Shown here: piece after piece, positions 33,103 to 43,970 of the stretch
Layout: every line of letters starts with the position of its first letter
Position numbering within the stretch: position 1 is the first letter of the stretch
Assembly (NCBI GenBank): GCA_019828595.1
Contig: JAHQRK010000008.1
Span: forward strand, 2,294,001-2,358,000
DNA from: Aphanomyces cochlioides
Lineage: Eukaryota > Oomycota > Saprolegniomycetes > Saprolegniales > Verrucalvaceae
Length of the DNA: 64,000 nt
Direction: 5' to 3'
Notes under the pieces: generated by a model
The model's input: the letters and a program-made list of their open reading frames with translations, nothing else
Database searches by the model: none
What the model was told of the DNA's origin: nothing
Program-made: the position numbers and the translations under genes

Positions 33103-34179
33103 ATGGATGGACGTATGGAACCAGCGGCAAAGAATGAAGTCTACACAGTCAGGTCTGACACATGGAAGCGTGTCCAAGCAACTGAATCATATGGATGGTA
33201 TGTTAGAAACCTGCGATGCCGTCGTTCAGTCTGTTTGGAAATTGTCGAAACAGTCGAATCACGTTGGGACTATGTTCATGGCCCATTCTTCTACAATGCT
33301 GTCTTCCATATACCCGACCGTGTGGCTTGTGCACTTCACTATCTTACTCATGCCGATGGTTACGAATCAACTGCAGCCTTGTCTGGCATTTGTTTGGGCA
33401 GTGCCAGAGTATACACAATTCAGATTTGTGAGGTTTTTAATTCGTATCTCAAGAAGACTGTCAGTCTGCCCAAATCACCAACCGAGTGGGAGACCATACG
33501 ACAAGGCTTCGAGCAAATTGCTGGAATTCCGCATGTGTATGGTGCGATTGATGGCAGTTTGATTCCAATTAAGAGATTTGCCGACTTTGAAGGGTGGTAT
33601 TGTCGAAAAGGGTTTACAGCTTTCAACATGCAAGCTGTAGTGGATCACTCCAAGCGATTTATGTCTTCCTCCATTCGATCTGGGAGCCAAAACGATATGT
33701 CGCTTTTCAATTTGTCTAGATTTGGCCAAACTTGTCATTTGAAAGTTCCACAAGGTGGTTGTTTCTTAGGAGATGCAGGATATAAATTGTACTCGCACAT
33801 ACTCACACCGTATCCAGTGCGTCCAGGCAACGCTAGAGATGAAGCACATTACAATTTATTGCACAGTCGAACTCGAATGGTTGTTGAGTGTGCATTTGGT
33901 CTATGGAAAAACACTTTTCGCTTGTTTCAAGTCGATCTATTACACGGCACTCCCGAGGATATGATTTTGCTGATTGAAGCAACGATTGTACTTCATAATT
34001 GGTTCATTGATTTGAAGTCAAATGCTGTGTCTGTACCAAGTCGCAGTGAGTACGAAGAATGGATGCACGTCGGCGGAGATATTGTTGATCAGTCCGAACG
34101 CTACAAAATTGATGGTCAGAGAGCGAAACGAGCTCGTGACGAGGTTAAAGACTACTTAGCTCAAAATGTAGCTGTATAA
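33103..34179 (+). CDS. Harbinger DDE_Tnp_4 transposase, complete open frame
   Basis: 358 residues from the ATG at 33103 with no stop or frameshift. Catalytic triad candidates are Asp150 (YGAIDGSLIPI), Asp224 (CFLGDAGYKLY) and Glu262 (RMVVECAFGLWKNTFR). Residues 85-120 contain the helix-turn-helix-like segment that precedes the DDE core in this family. The enzyme cuts and pastes the element into TWA sites and needs the partner Myb-like protein encoded on the opposite strand. All catalytic residues are present, so it may still be active if expressed and if a partner is supplied. It sits 217 bp inside the left end. Confidence 0.92.
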   Translation: MDGRMEPAAKNEVYTVRSDTWKRVQATESYGWYVRNLRCRRSVCLEIVETVESRWDYVHGPFFYNAVFHIPDRVACALHYLTHADGYESTAALSGICLGSARVYTIQICEVFNSYLKKTVSLPKSPTEWETIRQGFEQIAGIPHVYGAIDGSLIPIKRFADFEGWYCRKGFTAFNMQAVVDHSKRFMSSSIRSGSQNDMSLFNLSRFGQTCHLKVPQGGCFLGDAGYKLYSHILTPYPVRPGNARDEAHYNLLHSRTRMVVECAFGLWKNTFRLFQVDLLHGTPEDMILLIEATIVLHNWFIDLKSNAVSVPSRSEYEEWMHVGGDIVDQSERYKIDGQRAKRARDEVKDYLAQNVAV

Positions 34180-34262
34180 ATCGAGTGCTGATATTCAACA
34201 AGCTGACTCAATTATTTACATGTATATATTCAAAGTGCAATGGCAAACAACGCTGGCCAAGG

Positions 34263-35147
34263 CTATCCTGATGATGCTGTTGACTTCAAAAATTGCAGAA
34301 GCCTCTCCTGAATTTCGTTTCCTATGACAAGTGCTGCTTTAGTTTCTTCGTGTACTTCACTGATTTTTTCCATCGTCGCCTTGATAACCATTAGATCGTT
34401 ACTGAGATCAGACTTGTTTGAGACTGTTGCTGCATCGACTAAGCCTTTTGCCAATGTGGAACCAAGATTGGCCAAGCCAGCCGCAACGTCTGCTTTTGGT
34501 CTTCGTTGAAAATGTTGCTTGGCTTCGTTCATTTCGTCCATCTTTCTCTATTTGTTCTTGTCTTCAACAAAGACTTCGTCGCTGCTACTGTTGGTCTCAT
34601 CGACCCCACTATTCGCGGCCACTTGCTCTACACCAAATTCTGTCTCACCGAGACCACGCATATCGCCAAATGCAGCAACCATCTCTGGCCTAAATGGTGG
34701 CTTCTCGGATGTCTCGTCGCTTGAGTTACCAGTTGCATTATCCTCCACACGCAGCGCCATATATCTTTTTCTCAAGTCATATATCTTGTTTTTGAGGGAA
34801 ATCATTGGGACAGAGTATTCCAGATTGGCGGCAGAATTAAACCGAAGAGCCAAACGATCCCAAGCTTTACTGATTTGCTGATTGGACCTCGCAGCTAGGA
34901 ACGTGTCTCGCATTGTGCCGTAGCGTAGTTCGAGTAACAAGACTATCATGTCGGTTGTGTAGACAGTATTCTGAGGTGGAATTTGGGAGACGTCTTGGGA
35001 AGCGGATATTTGAGAGACTTGAGGCAGTAGTCTTGCGTCGTTGTGCGATGCACACCCACTTGACTGTATGGTTGCCTCCAGCAAACGTACCTTTTCTTGC
35101 AAGTCTCTCTTGGACATCACTCTCGGCTTGGAGACCCTTGGAGGCAT
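34263..35147 (-). pseudogene. Harbinger Myb/SANT-like partner, single nonsense codon
   Basis: From the ATG at 35147 the frame reads a Myb/SANT-like region (ITDMIVLLLELRYGTMRD-like; DRLALRFNSAANLEYS; LKNKIYDLRKRYMAL). An acidic linker follows, then TAG at 34548-34550, and the same frame continues DEMNEAKQHFQRRPKADV to 34263. One point mutation separates the two halves. The partner normally supplies DNA binding and nuclear import. Confidence 0.78.
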
Positions 35148-35739
35148 CTTCTTGTGACAGAAAAGTGCGCAATGTCAGAGCGCGAGATCAACTCGCGGGA
35201 ATCGACCCAAACGTCCTCCGATTGGTCGAATACATAGATTGCTGCCAATCATACAGCAGTTTGAAATCGGCGACGGATTGATCGGAAGGGCCAATCACAG
35301 ACATTCTTGGAGAACTGGATATTTTCGACCCAAGACAAAAAGTACTTTGTATTCCTTTTCACACTTTTCCGGACACGTACTCTGAAAAGGCCCTAAGTGA
35401 ATTATGATGTTGTGGAACGAGAGAAACCTCCCTGTTGAAGGTTTGTATGTCTCTTGGTATAATCGCCATGAGGAAAAATCGAGTAGAGGTGCAACATGGG
35501 CCAGAAAAATAGGTCTATCGCTTCTATCTTCGGAAAAACAATTCCAATTGTGATTGAATCAAAAATGAAATTAGAAATGATTTCTATGGTCCTTTTCATT
35601 ATGTCTTCCTCTGTATCATATATACTTATGAGAAATTATATTTCATGTGTATCCGGAATATTATTATATAGAGGAAAATCAAATAGAGCGGCCCCCTTGG
35701 TAGTCCGGGAGGCCGGTCTATTTGGTACAATACAATATA

Positions 35740-35972
35740 CTACACCATTTGCCGGTTTAGTTCGTTTAACTTGCGATATATTTCGTATCCTTTGCAAAAA
35801 ATACGAAATTAAATGCAAGAGGTATGAAATATAATGCACGTCATGCGAAATATAAATCGATTTTCGTCACGGGCCACGAAATTAACAATGTAAATGTAAG
35901 TCATACGAAATATATTAAACGTGATACGACATATATCGCAAGTTAAATTAACTAAACCGGCAAATGGTGTAG
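35740..35972. mobile_element. Stowaway-like MITE with long inverted repeats
   Basis: 233 bp; ends CTACACCATTTGCCGGTTTA with homology running about 40 bp inward; TA at 35738-35739 and 35973-35974. The centre is rich in ATACGAAAT-type repeats. No coding capacity. Confidence 0.85.
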
Positions 35973-36130
35973 TAACATTTTATGCAAAACATTGTGATTA
36001 GTTTTGACCGGGAGCTGCGGGAATCTGCAAATCTCCAGTAAAATATGAGATTCAAGGCAATAACTTCATACGACCGATATAAGCATCGCCGTAAACGACA
36101 AAAACTTATATTTGGTTCGATTAATTCATT

Positions 36131-36910
36131 TCAGACATTGCGAAATGTCGACTGAAACTCAGAGTTTCGAGTCCCAGTTTCTGCAACAAGCTCAATGAGT
36201 ATTCTCTTCACGGGGCCTTCTAATGATGATATTTTCATGCAGTCGCGTTGCTTACGGACAGGACGCGGAAGATCAACCACATATTGAGTTTGTGGGCGGC
36301 TTCCATTTTTGCCACAAAAATTTGCATAGGCATCCTCCAACGCTGCGACCATCAATATGGTTTCAGAGTCGTCGGGGTTACCATTTTCGATTTGAACAAC
36401 GACGTCGGGTCGCAAATTGAGTCTGTCCATGTCCAAGTCACTCGAAGTATGGATGGGTCGTCTTCGTCAACTTCACAAGTAGTTGTAGCACCACAGACTT
36501 TGTCTTGGTTGTGATATTGTAGTACTCTGCAACAAGCCCTTCCAAACCGTCACCCTCGATCCTGTTGCTCACAAAATCAACAGCCACCGGAGGCTCCAAC
36601 ACAGACTTCGGCTGTAAAAAGGGGACAACAATATCCTCTTCCAGAGGAGCAGGAGCCCGTCGCCTTCCTTTGATGTGTGAGAGATCGAGTAGCGCAGTAT
36701 ATTACCTGATGACTGTGCAAAGCGCACTCTTACGGTCGAGTCAAAGTGCTTTTGAAAGGCTGGAAAATTGGTATCGATATCCAAATTGTATGCAACTTGT
36801 GCCTTTGTATGCGCTGTGATCTTGTGGTCGTCAATAAGCTTTTCAAGACCACGCTGAGCCTCACAATCCTTCGTCCAGCGTGGCATGAGCACCAAAGATT
36901 GACTTGTCAT
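36131..36910 (-). pseudogene. Unrecognised gene family X, copy 1 (decayed)
   Basis: The minus-strand product starts near 36910 with ...MPRWTKDCEAQRGLEKL, then NFPAFQKHFDSTVRVRFA, a probable intron (donor near 36703, acceptor near 36610), CEVDEDDPSILRVTWTWTDS after a frameshift, and ends RPVRKQRDCMKISSLEGPVK...FQSTF at 36131. It aligns with copy 2 at 53.3-54.1 kb, which shares WTKD, NFPAF-KHFDST, EVD-DD, CMKI and the same intron position. I know no family for it. Both copies are frameshifted, and each lies next to a CRN locus on the opposite strand. Confidence 0.6.
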
Positions 36911-38479
36911 CGGAAATCGTATCTCGGTGGAGATATTCCATCTATTTAACCAATGATTTCATTCTATCTACTTTACCTTGTGTCAATCGGATAATAGTGA
37001 TCGCTCTGGTGCTTTCGTCGAACGATGACCATTTGAAGTGAATATCGTGAACCGATATAACTAAAGTCAACACAATAGAGGCTACATCCACCAAGACGTT
37101 TATATTTAATGAAAGGATACCATTTTGTGTTTTCAGCGACTCAAACACAGCGACTCTTCGTCAAATTACTATGATATCGCGTGGTTCACACGTTCCATGC
37201 CATGTGATAAATCACCACTTCGTCGATTTTCGTTCCCCATGTTATGGTATCACGTTCTGCATGTATAGTCTTGAAGTATATTTTCATACCACGAGCTCAA
37301 TTCCATGTTAAAAAGTTAATTATCTTATCCTAAGACCTTTATATCTAGATACATTGTTTCGTCTTTCTCGATGGATCATGTCCGCATTTCCCTCACATGC
37401 TTTTTATCATCGTAGTGCAGCTGGTGTGGAAATTCCGGGACTTTTGTGGCTCCTAGAACCACTAAATAAATCATCGTTGCTCTACAAGTTCCACGCCTGG
37501 GTCAATAATTCATGAACGTTGAGTGATTATATAAAAAATTGGAGCACTTTTCCAGACGTGCTTCCTCCCAAGAATTTAGATTTAAATGCTTCTCCTTGTA
37601 GTTACTCTAAGTAGTAGATTGACTCTGCAATGAGCTTTATGCCCTCTTTGGAGTCAATCTTGTCGGCTCACTCATATTCACTATTTCTTCATGCTTTGAT
37701 TGGCTCTGTCCATCGTATCTCGACCGAATACGATTTGCCATGTATTTTGTGAAAATCGAAAAATAAAAATTGCGACATACAAAAATCAATTTAATTAAAA
37801 TCCAATGCCTAAATATAATTTTTGGGAAAATGGAATTTGTATCTGAAAAAGATATGATGACCTAATTTTACCCAATACAAAGATATGAATTACGGTTTTT
37901 GCAAATGCCAAAGGTTTTCAAATTAAATCTCAATTAAGTTCGTGAATAAAAATATCTGAAAAGTTCAGAGAATATCTAGGAAGTTCTGAATTATTTTGGT
38001 TAAGTGTCAATTTGAAAATTTGATAGATCATTCGATTTTAAGTTGTGCATTTGACAAACTTTAAAGCCGCAATTTCTGCTATACTTCAGGATTCTGATAG
38101 CTTATCATAATGACTTTTCAGATATGCTCTTTGATTTCAAATTTAATCATCACGGAATTAGTATTTTTCTCTAAAAATTGGAAATTTGTGATAAATCACG
38201 AAAATTATGATTTTTGACGACGTTTATCTAAGTCCTTATAAGACCTTGAAAACTCCGTCAAAACTTTTTATATTTTACATAAGCTATACATTAAAGAAAT
38301 CTCAAGCGATAGCTGAAAAACGATTCATGGTCAGCATAAACCGAAGACAAAAAATGGCCTAGACATCTTTTCGTCGAATATTTTGTCGTAAAAAATATCT
38401 AAAAATATTTGAAAAGTTCCGGGAAGTTCTGAAAGCGAACTTAAAGAAATGGATTTGAATAATCGAACTTAAATGGGAG
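36911..38479. other. AT-rich intergenic stretch
   Basis: About 1.5 kb with no gene, RNA or clear transposon ends. A frame at 36942-37148 (minus) lacks a start codon and has no family. Confidence 0.4.
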
Positions 38480-39437
38480 GTGCGGGAAATCACGAAATTA
38501 AAAAAGTTCCTGAACTTTTATTAAAATTCTCGATAATAATTTTTTTTTCAAAGTTTCTTCAAAGTTTTTTGTAGAGGTTTCTTCAGTTTTTGTACTTTCC
38601 CAAAAAACTTGCAAAATGCTTTCAAAAAAACTACACTTCCCAAACGATTCAACCTTGCTCTTTCATGACAACGTATTCAGGAGTACTTTATAAAGGAAGA
38701 ACCAAAAAAACTTGAAGTTTTTTGGTATCTTGATTAGTTTTTTTGAAACCAAAGATGAAGTTTTTTGAAGTTTTTTTGAACTTTCCGAGCAAAAAAACTA
38801 CATTCAAACTATTTGAATCCTCGGTTTTATTGAATTTACTTGTATACTATACTTGTAGCTATATAAGCTTCGCCAAAAATTAATCGCAACCGACAGCATC
38901 TTCATTAGTTTTTTTGAGCGTGAAGTTTGATGTGAAAAATCTTTACAAAAAGTTTATTACACTGACAATCGGAAAAATTTCAAAATCAATATGCCATTTT
39001 CAGCTAAATTGGGATCAACGATTTATGGCATATTCAAAATAGAGGTAAAACCTCCATCTCGTAAAATGGCATTTTGGGAGCCTCCAGTGAGTATATCCCA
39101 ACCAAAAATATTGGATTTGGTGCAAAACTCTTGGAGATAAACAAGTTCATATTTTGACCTCAATTATTGAATTTGGCCTCGAAATGGCATTTTGGACCTA
39201 TTTATTGTAATATTTTCTGTTGCCAGACGAGCCCTTATTGTAATATTTTCGGTTGCCAGACGGGCCCTTAATAAAAATATGGACAAAATATTTTTTTATT
39301 TTGACTTTTTTTTTAAATTTTGGCGAATTTTCTGTTTTGTTGAATTCCCGCATCTCCCTTTTGGCAAATATTTTGCAAAAAATCTTCTCAATTTTCTTGC
39401 AATCATAAGCAGTTGAAGACCACGTCTATTTCCAAAT
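38480..39437 (+). repeat. CRN upstream region, duplicated at 45965-46910
   Basis: Shared stretches, in the same order and orientation, include ACACTTCCCAAACGATTCAA, TACTTGTAGCTATA-like text, AATCGCAA...TTAGTTTTTT and TTTTGCAAAAARTCTTCTCA. The copy leads to the split CRN at 49.9 kb, so about 1 kb of 5' sequence was duplicated with the gene. It likely contains the CRN promoter. Confidence 0.75.
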
Positions 39438-40673
39438 ATGCTTACACTGTTCATTGCTGTTGTTGGCGGCAAGGTTCCATTCTCCGTCATGATTGACGCT
39501 TCCGAGTCTGTTCATTCGCTCAAGACGAAGGTCCAGGAAGAAATCGCATATAAAGGACGTGCAATGGATCTACAGCTTTATCTTGCGAAGACTCCGGACG
39601 GCACGTGGTTGAATATCAATGATGCCATGACTGTGGCGCTTGACGAAGATGGAAACCTCCAACACTACAACATGATGAACCCAACTCATTTTATCAACCG
39701 CTACTTCAAAGCCACTGACCTTGTGGAAGAGCGTATCCACGTATTGGTGGTGGTCCCAGACGGCGAGGTTGGGCCTGTGACTGGAAAGCGATCGAACGAA
39801 GAACTCGGTGAAATTGTTAAAACCGTACACAAGGTCATGAGGGATTCCGCCGAGAAAGTGTCAGTGCACTCTCTTTCGACCATCACTGCGCAGCATACGT
39901 GTCAAATTTTCCAGCAGATGGCCTTGAAAGTCGACTCACTTGAATTCGAGGAACCAGAGGAAACGTCCATCCCAGGTTACAAGTGGATCGAACAGTATTC
40001 TGGAAACCAGGAAGATCAGAGAGCTCAATACATGGCGTATTTGGAAACACACCTGATGTCGCTGTTGGATAAGTTCTCATTGATGGATATTGCGAACGAA
40101 AAATCCATTCTCGACACTAAGGATCCGCGACTTCCATTTCTACTTAAAGGCACTGCGGATGTTATGCTCGTCAGAGCGAATGCTGCACATTTTATCCCGT
40201 TGGCTGGGCTTTGCCTCGTTATCGAGCTCAAGAAGAAAGTCGAGAACAACCATGTGAATCAAGCAATTGCTCAACTTGTGTGCGCTAGCATCAAGGCACC
40301 ACTCCGCTGTTATCCGATGAGTTTGTTGACCGATTTGAACAGCGTTTGGCTTTTCACATATTTCAGCGACAAGAATGTGCTGACCCATGTTGAGTTCCAT
40401 TACCCAAAGAATGCAATCGATTTCATCAAGGCGACTATCGTGGATCCACCGGAGGGTGCTAAACTCCCTCTGCCATACTTGCCTGTGTCTTTCAAGAAAA
40501 TGAGGGTTGATGACTTTTTACCTCGGCCAGTTGATGGACATGCCGCAGCAATGATGGAGAACTTCGAGCTCATGGCTGACGCGTTGGGACCCGAGTTTCT
40601 TATGGCGAGACGGATGGAGTATGCCCAACACCTTGTGCAGTCGATTCCGATGTATGCGCATATGTATACGTAG
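39438..40673 (+). CDS. Crinkler (CRN) effector 1, intact
   Basis: Single exon, 411 residues, ATG at 39438 preceded by ATTTCCAAAT. The N-terminal CRN delivery region has LQLYLAK (residues 45-51) and ends with HVLVVVP (101-107), the recombination motif after which CRN C-termini are exchanged. CRNs enter host cells and act in the nucleus; many perturb host transcription or cause cell death. The C-terminal domain (about 185-365) shows GTADV (Asp241), VIELKKK (Glu263, Lys265) and QAIAQ (Gln275/279). This spacing recalls a PD-(D/E)XK nuclease core (inference). No signal peptide, as is common for saprolegnialean CRNs. It is the only copy here without a lesion. Confidence 0.92.
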   Translation: MLTLFIAVVGGKVPFSVMIDASESVHSLKTKVQEEIAYKGRAMDLQLYLAKTPDGTWLNINDAMTVALDEDGNLQHYNMMNPTHFINRYFKATDLVEERIHVLVVVPDGEVGPVTGKRSNEELGEIVKTVHKVMRDSAEKVSVHSLSTITAQHTCQIFQQMALKVDSLEFEEPEETSIPGYKWIEQYSGNQEDQRAQYMAYLETHLMSLLDKFSLMDIANEKSILDTKDPRLPFLLKGTADVMLVRANAAHFIPLAGLCLVIELKKKVENNHVNQAIAQLVCASIKAPLRCYPMSLLTDLNSVWLFTYFSDKNVLTHVEFHYPKNAIDFIKATIVDPPEGAKLPLPYLPVSFKKMRVDDFLPRPVDGHAAAMMENFELMADALGPEFLMARRMEYAQHLVQSIPMYAHMYT

Positions 40674-40721
40674 GTTTGAAACATTTTAACGTGAAATGAA
40701 GACAGAGTGGGGACCCCGTTG

Positions 40722-40806
40722 ATAAGCCAAGCTTATGGTGCCATGTCGTTGCAATGTAAATTTTATGACCCTTGTCGTCGCGTTGAACTGAACGAACGAG
40801 AGCTGT
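40722..40806 (+). repeat. LADRR-AIHG gene tail, copy downstream of CRN1
   Basis: GCCAAGCTTATGGTGCCATG and the next 65 bp match 42963-43045 and, inverted, 57115-57200. A short coding-like stretch without an ATG (about 40816-41013, ...FEYIEETPPNYPLADEDYL) follows; I do not recognise it. Confidence 0.5.
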
Positions 40807-41102
40807 ATATGGGTAGTGGCGGCGCTAGTCAATCAACCTGTACTTCATTTTGAATACATAGAGGAAACACCACCCAACTATCCTTTGGCAGATGAGGACT
40901 ATTTGCCAAGTCAACGAAGAATAATCGATACAAGTCTCAACATCAGCTTAAACGTTGCTGAACGCCGAAAATGCTCAAATGGCCCATTTCTCGACTTGAC
41001 AAGCCCCGGCTAGCCAGTTTACCGACGCAGTAATGATGACATTTTGACCCATTATCACACTCATCCTGGGAAGATAGTTCACTCCCGATTTCCCCCCAAG
41101 GT

Positions 41103-42568
41103 GTGTCGTTCTTCTCCCAGGCGCGGGTTTCCCAAGACATTACCAAGCTACAGAAGACTTAGCTCCAGGACAGACGATTTTCCAAGAGATAGCGATCGTT
41201 TCGTCGGGATTTGGCCATTCATTTGACGATTGTGGTTGTCATAGTGACGATGAACCGGTCGAAGCGAATGTCGAGCCTGAAACGCTCGACGAAGACGATT
41301 TGGAAACTGTCAGTCCAGCTGTCGTGCAAGAGTTTGACGCACTCATGTCGTATTGTGAACGCCACCCCGTCTTGAGTATGGTCGACATTCGCAAAAATCT
41401 GTTCAAATTGCTTCGTTTGTATGAGCTCGACGCGACATCGTTGACGCTTCTCCTTACGCTTCAAATCAATAAAGAGGAAGCGAGCGAGTATTTGGAAGCT
41501 GCGACCGGTCTCCGTCGCGAACACCCGAGCATCATCCCTCCAGGTCTCTCGGACGATGATGTGGCACATTTAATTGGACTTCTCAACAACAAATATTGCC
41601 ATGCCCTTGAAGAAGTAAGACATACTGTTGTTCTTTTCATGACAAGATGATTTTTTAGATTCAAGGCAGCGGCGTCTTTATTTACATGAGTCTTCTTGCG
41701 CATAGTTGTCTTCCCAATTGCAACTTGACCGTGACTGGCAATACAATGTGGCTCACGGCGATCCGTCCGATTGCAGCCAACGAGCTTTTGACCGTCGATG
41801 TGGCCGATTTGTTCTACAGACCGCTTCAAGAACGTCGAGATTTACTCGAGAACGACAAGATTCCATGCAATTGTGACTTATGTTCGTGTGTTTTACCAGA
41901 TTATGCTCGTACGGTTGTGAAGTGCAGTCGAATTCTGAGATCTGAGTCGTAGGTGCTTTCAAATGCCAAGATTGTGCCGACGGCATCGTTCACCCTCTCG
42001 ACGATGTGTTTTCCTGCACGAAGTGCAATGTAAAATGGACTGCCGAGCAAATCGCCGCCGTCGAAGCGCAGGAAAAATCGCTTGTTGAAGAGCTGGACGT
42101 GACTTCGCTCGAGGCGTTAGATGCTTCGATTGCGTCCTCCCTTCTCCATCCATACCATTTCATCTTTTCTGGGCGCTTGACGATCTCAATTCGATATGCG
42201 TCGAAGAAGATTTCCCTGACGTTGAGCTCGCCAAGGTACAACTCGACATATTTAAACATATTCTCAAGGATTTGTAGATTTATCGTCGGATTTTGGAGTG
42301 CCTCAACTACACGCTGCCATATCCCCACGACGAAAAAGTGCAGCATTACGACCATTTGGCGCAAACTTTGATCAGCATTGGCGATATTGCCGGCGCGAAA
42401 GAAGCGTATGAGCATGCCTATGCTTTGTCGTGTTTGTGCAGTGGAAAAGATTACGACGAGTCGCTTTTGTATGAGCGTTTGATGAAAGACACGCCAACCA
42501 ACAAGGACGAAATGCTCATTGCGTACGGCTTGGACGTCGATGCCGTCAACAATGACGATGCCCCTTAA
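41103..42568 (+). pseudogene. SET-domain gene copy A', recent duplicate, broken
   Basis: Near-identical to 11096-12572. The start codon and first four codons are absent. A net 10-nt loss near 41147 shifts the frame in exon 1, and loss of one T in the CATCTTTTTCTGG run (about 42165) shifts exon 3. Introns and the AHSCLPN and CNCDLC motifs are otherwise preserved. Few substitutions mean the duplication is young. It cannot encode the full protein. Confidence 0.9.
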
Positions 42569-42905
42569 CGATCTGAATAAGGTCTGATTTTTTCTGCAGT
42601 GGACAATATCTACAATCAGCCATGGCATGCCGAGTTGAAAATTGGGCTAGAACGCTCATACAATGAGCTTTGTTGGCAACTCAAGGCTCTTACTTGAGGA
42701 GACAGTCCATTGAATGATTGTAGGATGCACAGGCTGAACAGGGCAGAGAGGAAGGACTCCGTTGAGGGCCAATTCAAAAGGGAGAACAAAAAGGCTTGAC
42801 AAAGTCAGAGACTGTCAGACGTCCTCAATCCAATTTTGCACTTGAGTTGGCAGATAGACGAGTGGCGATTCATGGTGAAGGCGAACCTCTTGACAAACGA
42901 TCGTC
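41103..42905 (+). repeat. Segmental duplication block, second copy
   Basis: Counterpart of 11096-12909, 30.0 kb away, same orientation. It includes the broken SET copy and about 340 bp of 3' sequence. Confidence 0.95.
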
Positions 42906-43170
42906 AAAGTCAAAGGGATTATTCGAGCGTGATAGAATCGTTACCAAGTTATTGCACCCCGTCCATGAACCAAGCTTGCGGTGTCGATGCAACGTAAGTT
43001 TGATGAACCTTGTTGTCATGTTGAACTACAAGAACCAAAGCTAAACGAGCAGCGGTGACGACTCTAGTGAATGAAACCAAATGTGCTTTATCGATCACTT
43101 GATGCTCCTTTGCAGTTTCAGAGTTTAAGGTTTTGAACCTCCTTATCGATGCGCGCTTACATAGGAATCG
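42796..43170 (+). pseudogene. Unrecognised LADRR-AIHG coding remnant, longest plus-strand copy
   Basis: Reads SNFALELADRRVAIHGEGE, then RSSKSKGLFERDRIVTKLL and RCRCNVSLMNLVVML without an ATG. It aligns with the minus-strand remnant at 57.2-57.5 kb (DLADRREAIHG...SSKPKNFMKTEMIATKL). No family recognised; it lies next to CRN sequence wherever it occurs. Confidence 0.5.
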
Positions 43171-43177
43171 TCTGCAC

Positions 43178-43765
43178 CAGACCCTGGGAAAAATTGATTC
43201 TATTTAAATAGCAATCTATTTTTTGACAGAAAATAACTTATTTATGAACCGTGACAAAAAAATATATTTACTTTTAATACTTTATAAAGAAACAATTTAT
43301 TTATTATAACAGTATATAATTTTTAAGATACTGCCGATGCGTACATGGATTGCCGCTTCATACAACCTACTTCAAACCTGTGCGAGCGACTCTTTTCGTT
43401 GTCTAAGTTTGCGCTCAGTGATCGCCACCGCGGCATATTGCCTCAGAACTTCGAGTCTCAAATGTTCCTCCATGCAAATTGGGAAATTTGGGGCCTCACC
43501 GACATGGATGAAGCCATCAAGCAGGCAAATTTTCAAAGTTAGATTTACGTTACAGTGTAGCACTAACATCTAACGCGACTTCCATTGTGTATGAACTTGA
43601 TCGGGCTTTTTTTTCGACTTCTTTCGTGCCGCGTGCAAAGAAAGTAACTTATCTGACAGGATGCGCTGTAAAAATAACTTTATCTTGTGACCGCACTGAT
43701 GCCATGAATATATTTATTCATCGCAGTCAAGGAATAGGTTGTAAATACGATTTTCCCAGGGTCTG
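43178..43765 (+). mobile_element. hAT-derived element with 8-bp target duplication
   Basis: 588 bp, ends CAGACCCTGGGAAAA / TTTTCCCAGGGTCTG, flanked by GTCTGCAC (43170-43177) and GTCTGCAT (43766-43773). hAT elements typically start CAG and duplicate 8 bp. Inside, 43321-43542 encodes the hAT C-terminal dimerisation region (SNLCERLFSLSKFALSDRH). The transposase N-terminus is gone. Confidence 0.88.
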
Positions 43766-43773
43766 GTCTGCAT

Positions 43774-43970
43774 AATGTGTTGGGCATACTCATGACGAAC
43801 TCGGGATCGAGCGAGTCAAATTCATATATTTGGTGGTTCTTCCGCGCGAGATACCTGCGACGGGTGATCCAAGAGATCAGTGATCAAGTGTAAGAAAGGT
43901 TTGAAGGAACGCGATGAGAAAGCGCTGTCGGACTTGAATTCCTTGCCTTGAAGTTCAAAGGACGATACTT
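43774..43970 (+). pseudogene. CRN fragment retaining empty sites
   Basis: GGTTCTTCCGCGCGAGATAC...GGTGATCCAAGAGATC...GTGTAAGAAAGGTTTGAAGG corresponds to CRN codons just after HVLVVVP. It matches the flanks of the copia and MITE insertions at 21.7-26.1 kb and has neither insertion. Too short and frame-broken to encode a protein. Confidence 0.7.

Larger units (their letters stand above)
32886..35393. mobile_element. PIF/Harbinger element 2, near-intact
   Basis: 2508 bp with ends GGGCCTTTTCAGAGTACATG / GGGCCTTTTCAGAGTACGTG and TAA duplications at 32883-32885 and 35394-35396. It carries an uninterrupted transposase and a Myb/SANT-like gene with a single nonsense codon, in convergent orientation. 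Confidence 0.95.

Noticed and set aside
36942..37148. Upstream exon for gene family X copy 1
   Set aside because: Starts with GTG, has no counterpart upstream of copy 2, and no convincing splice sites.
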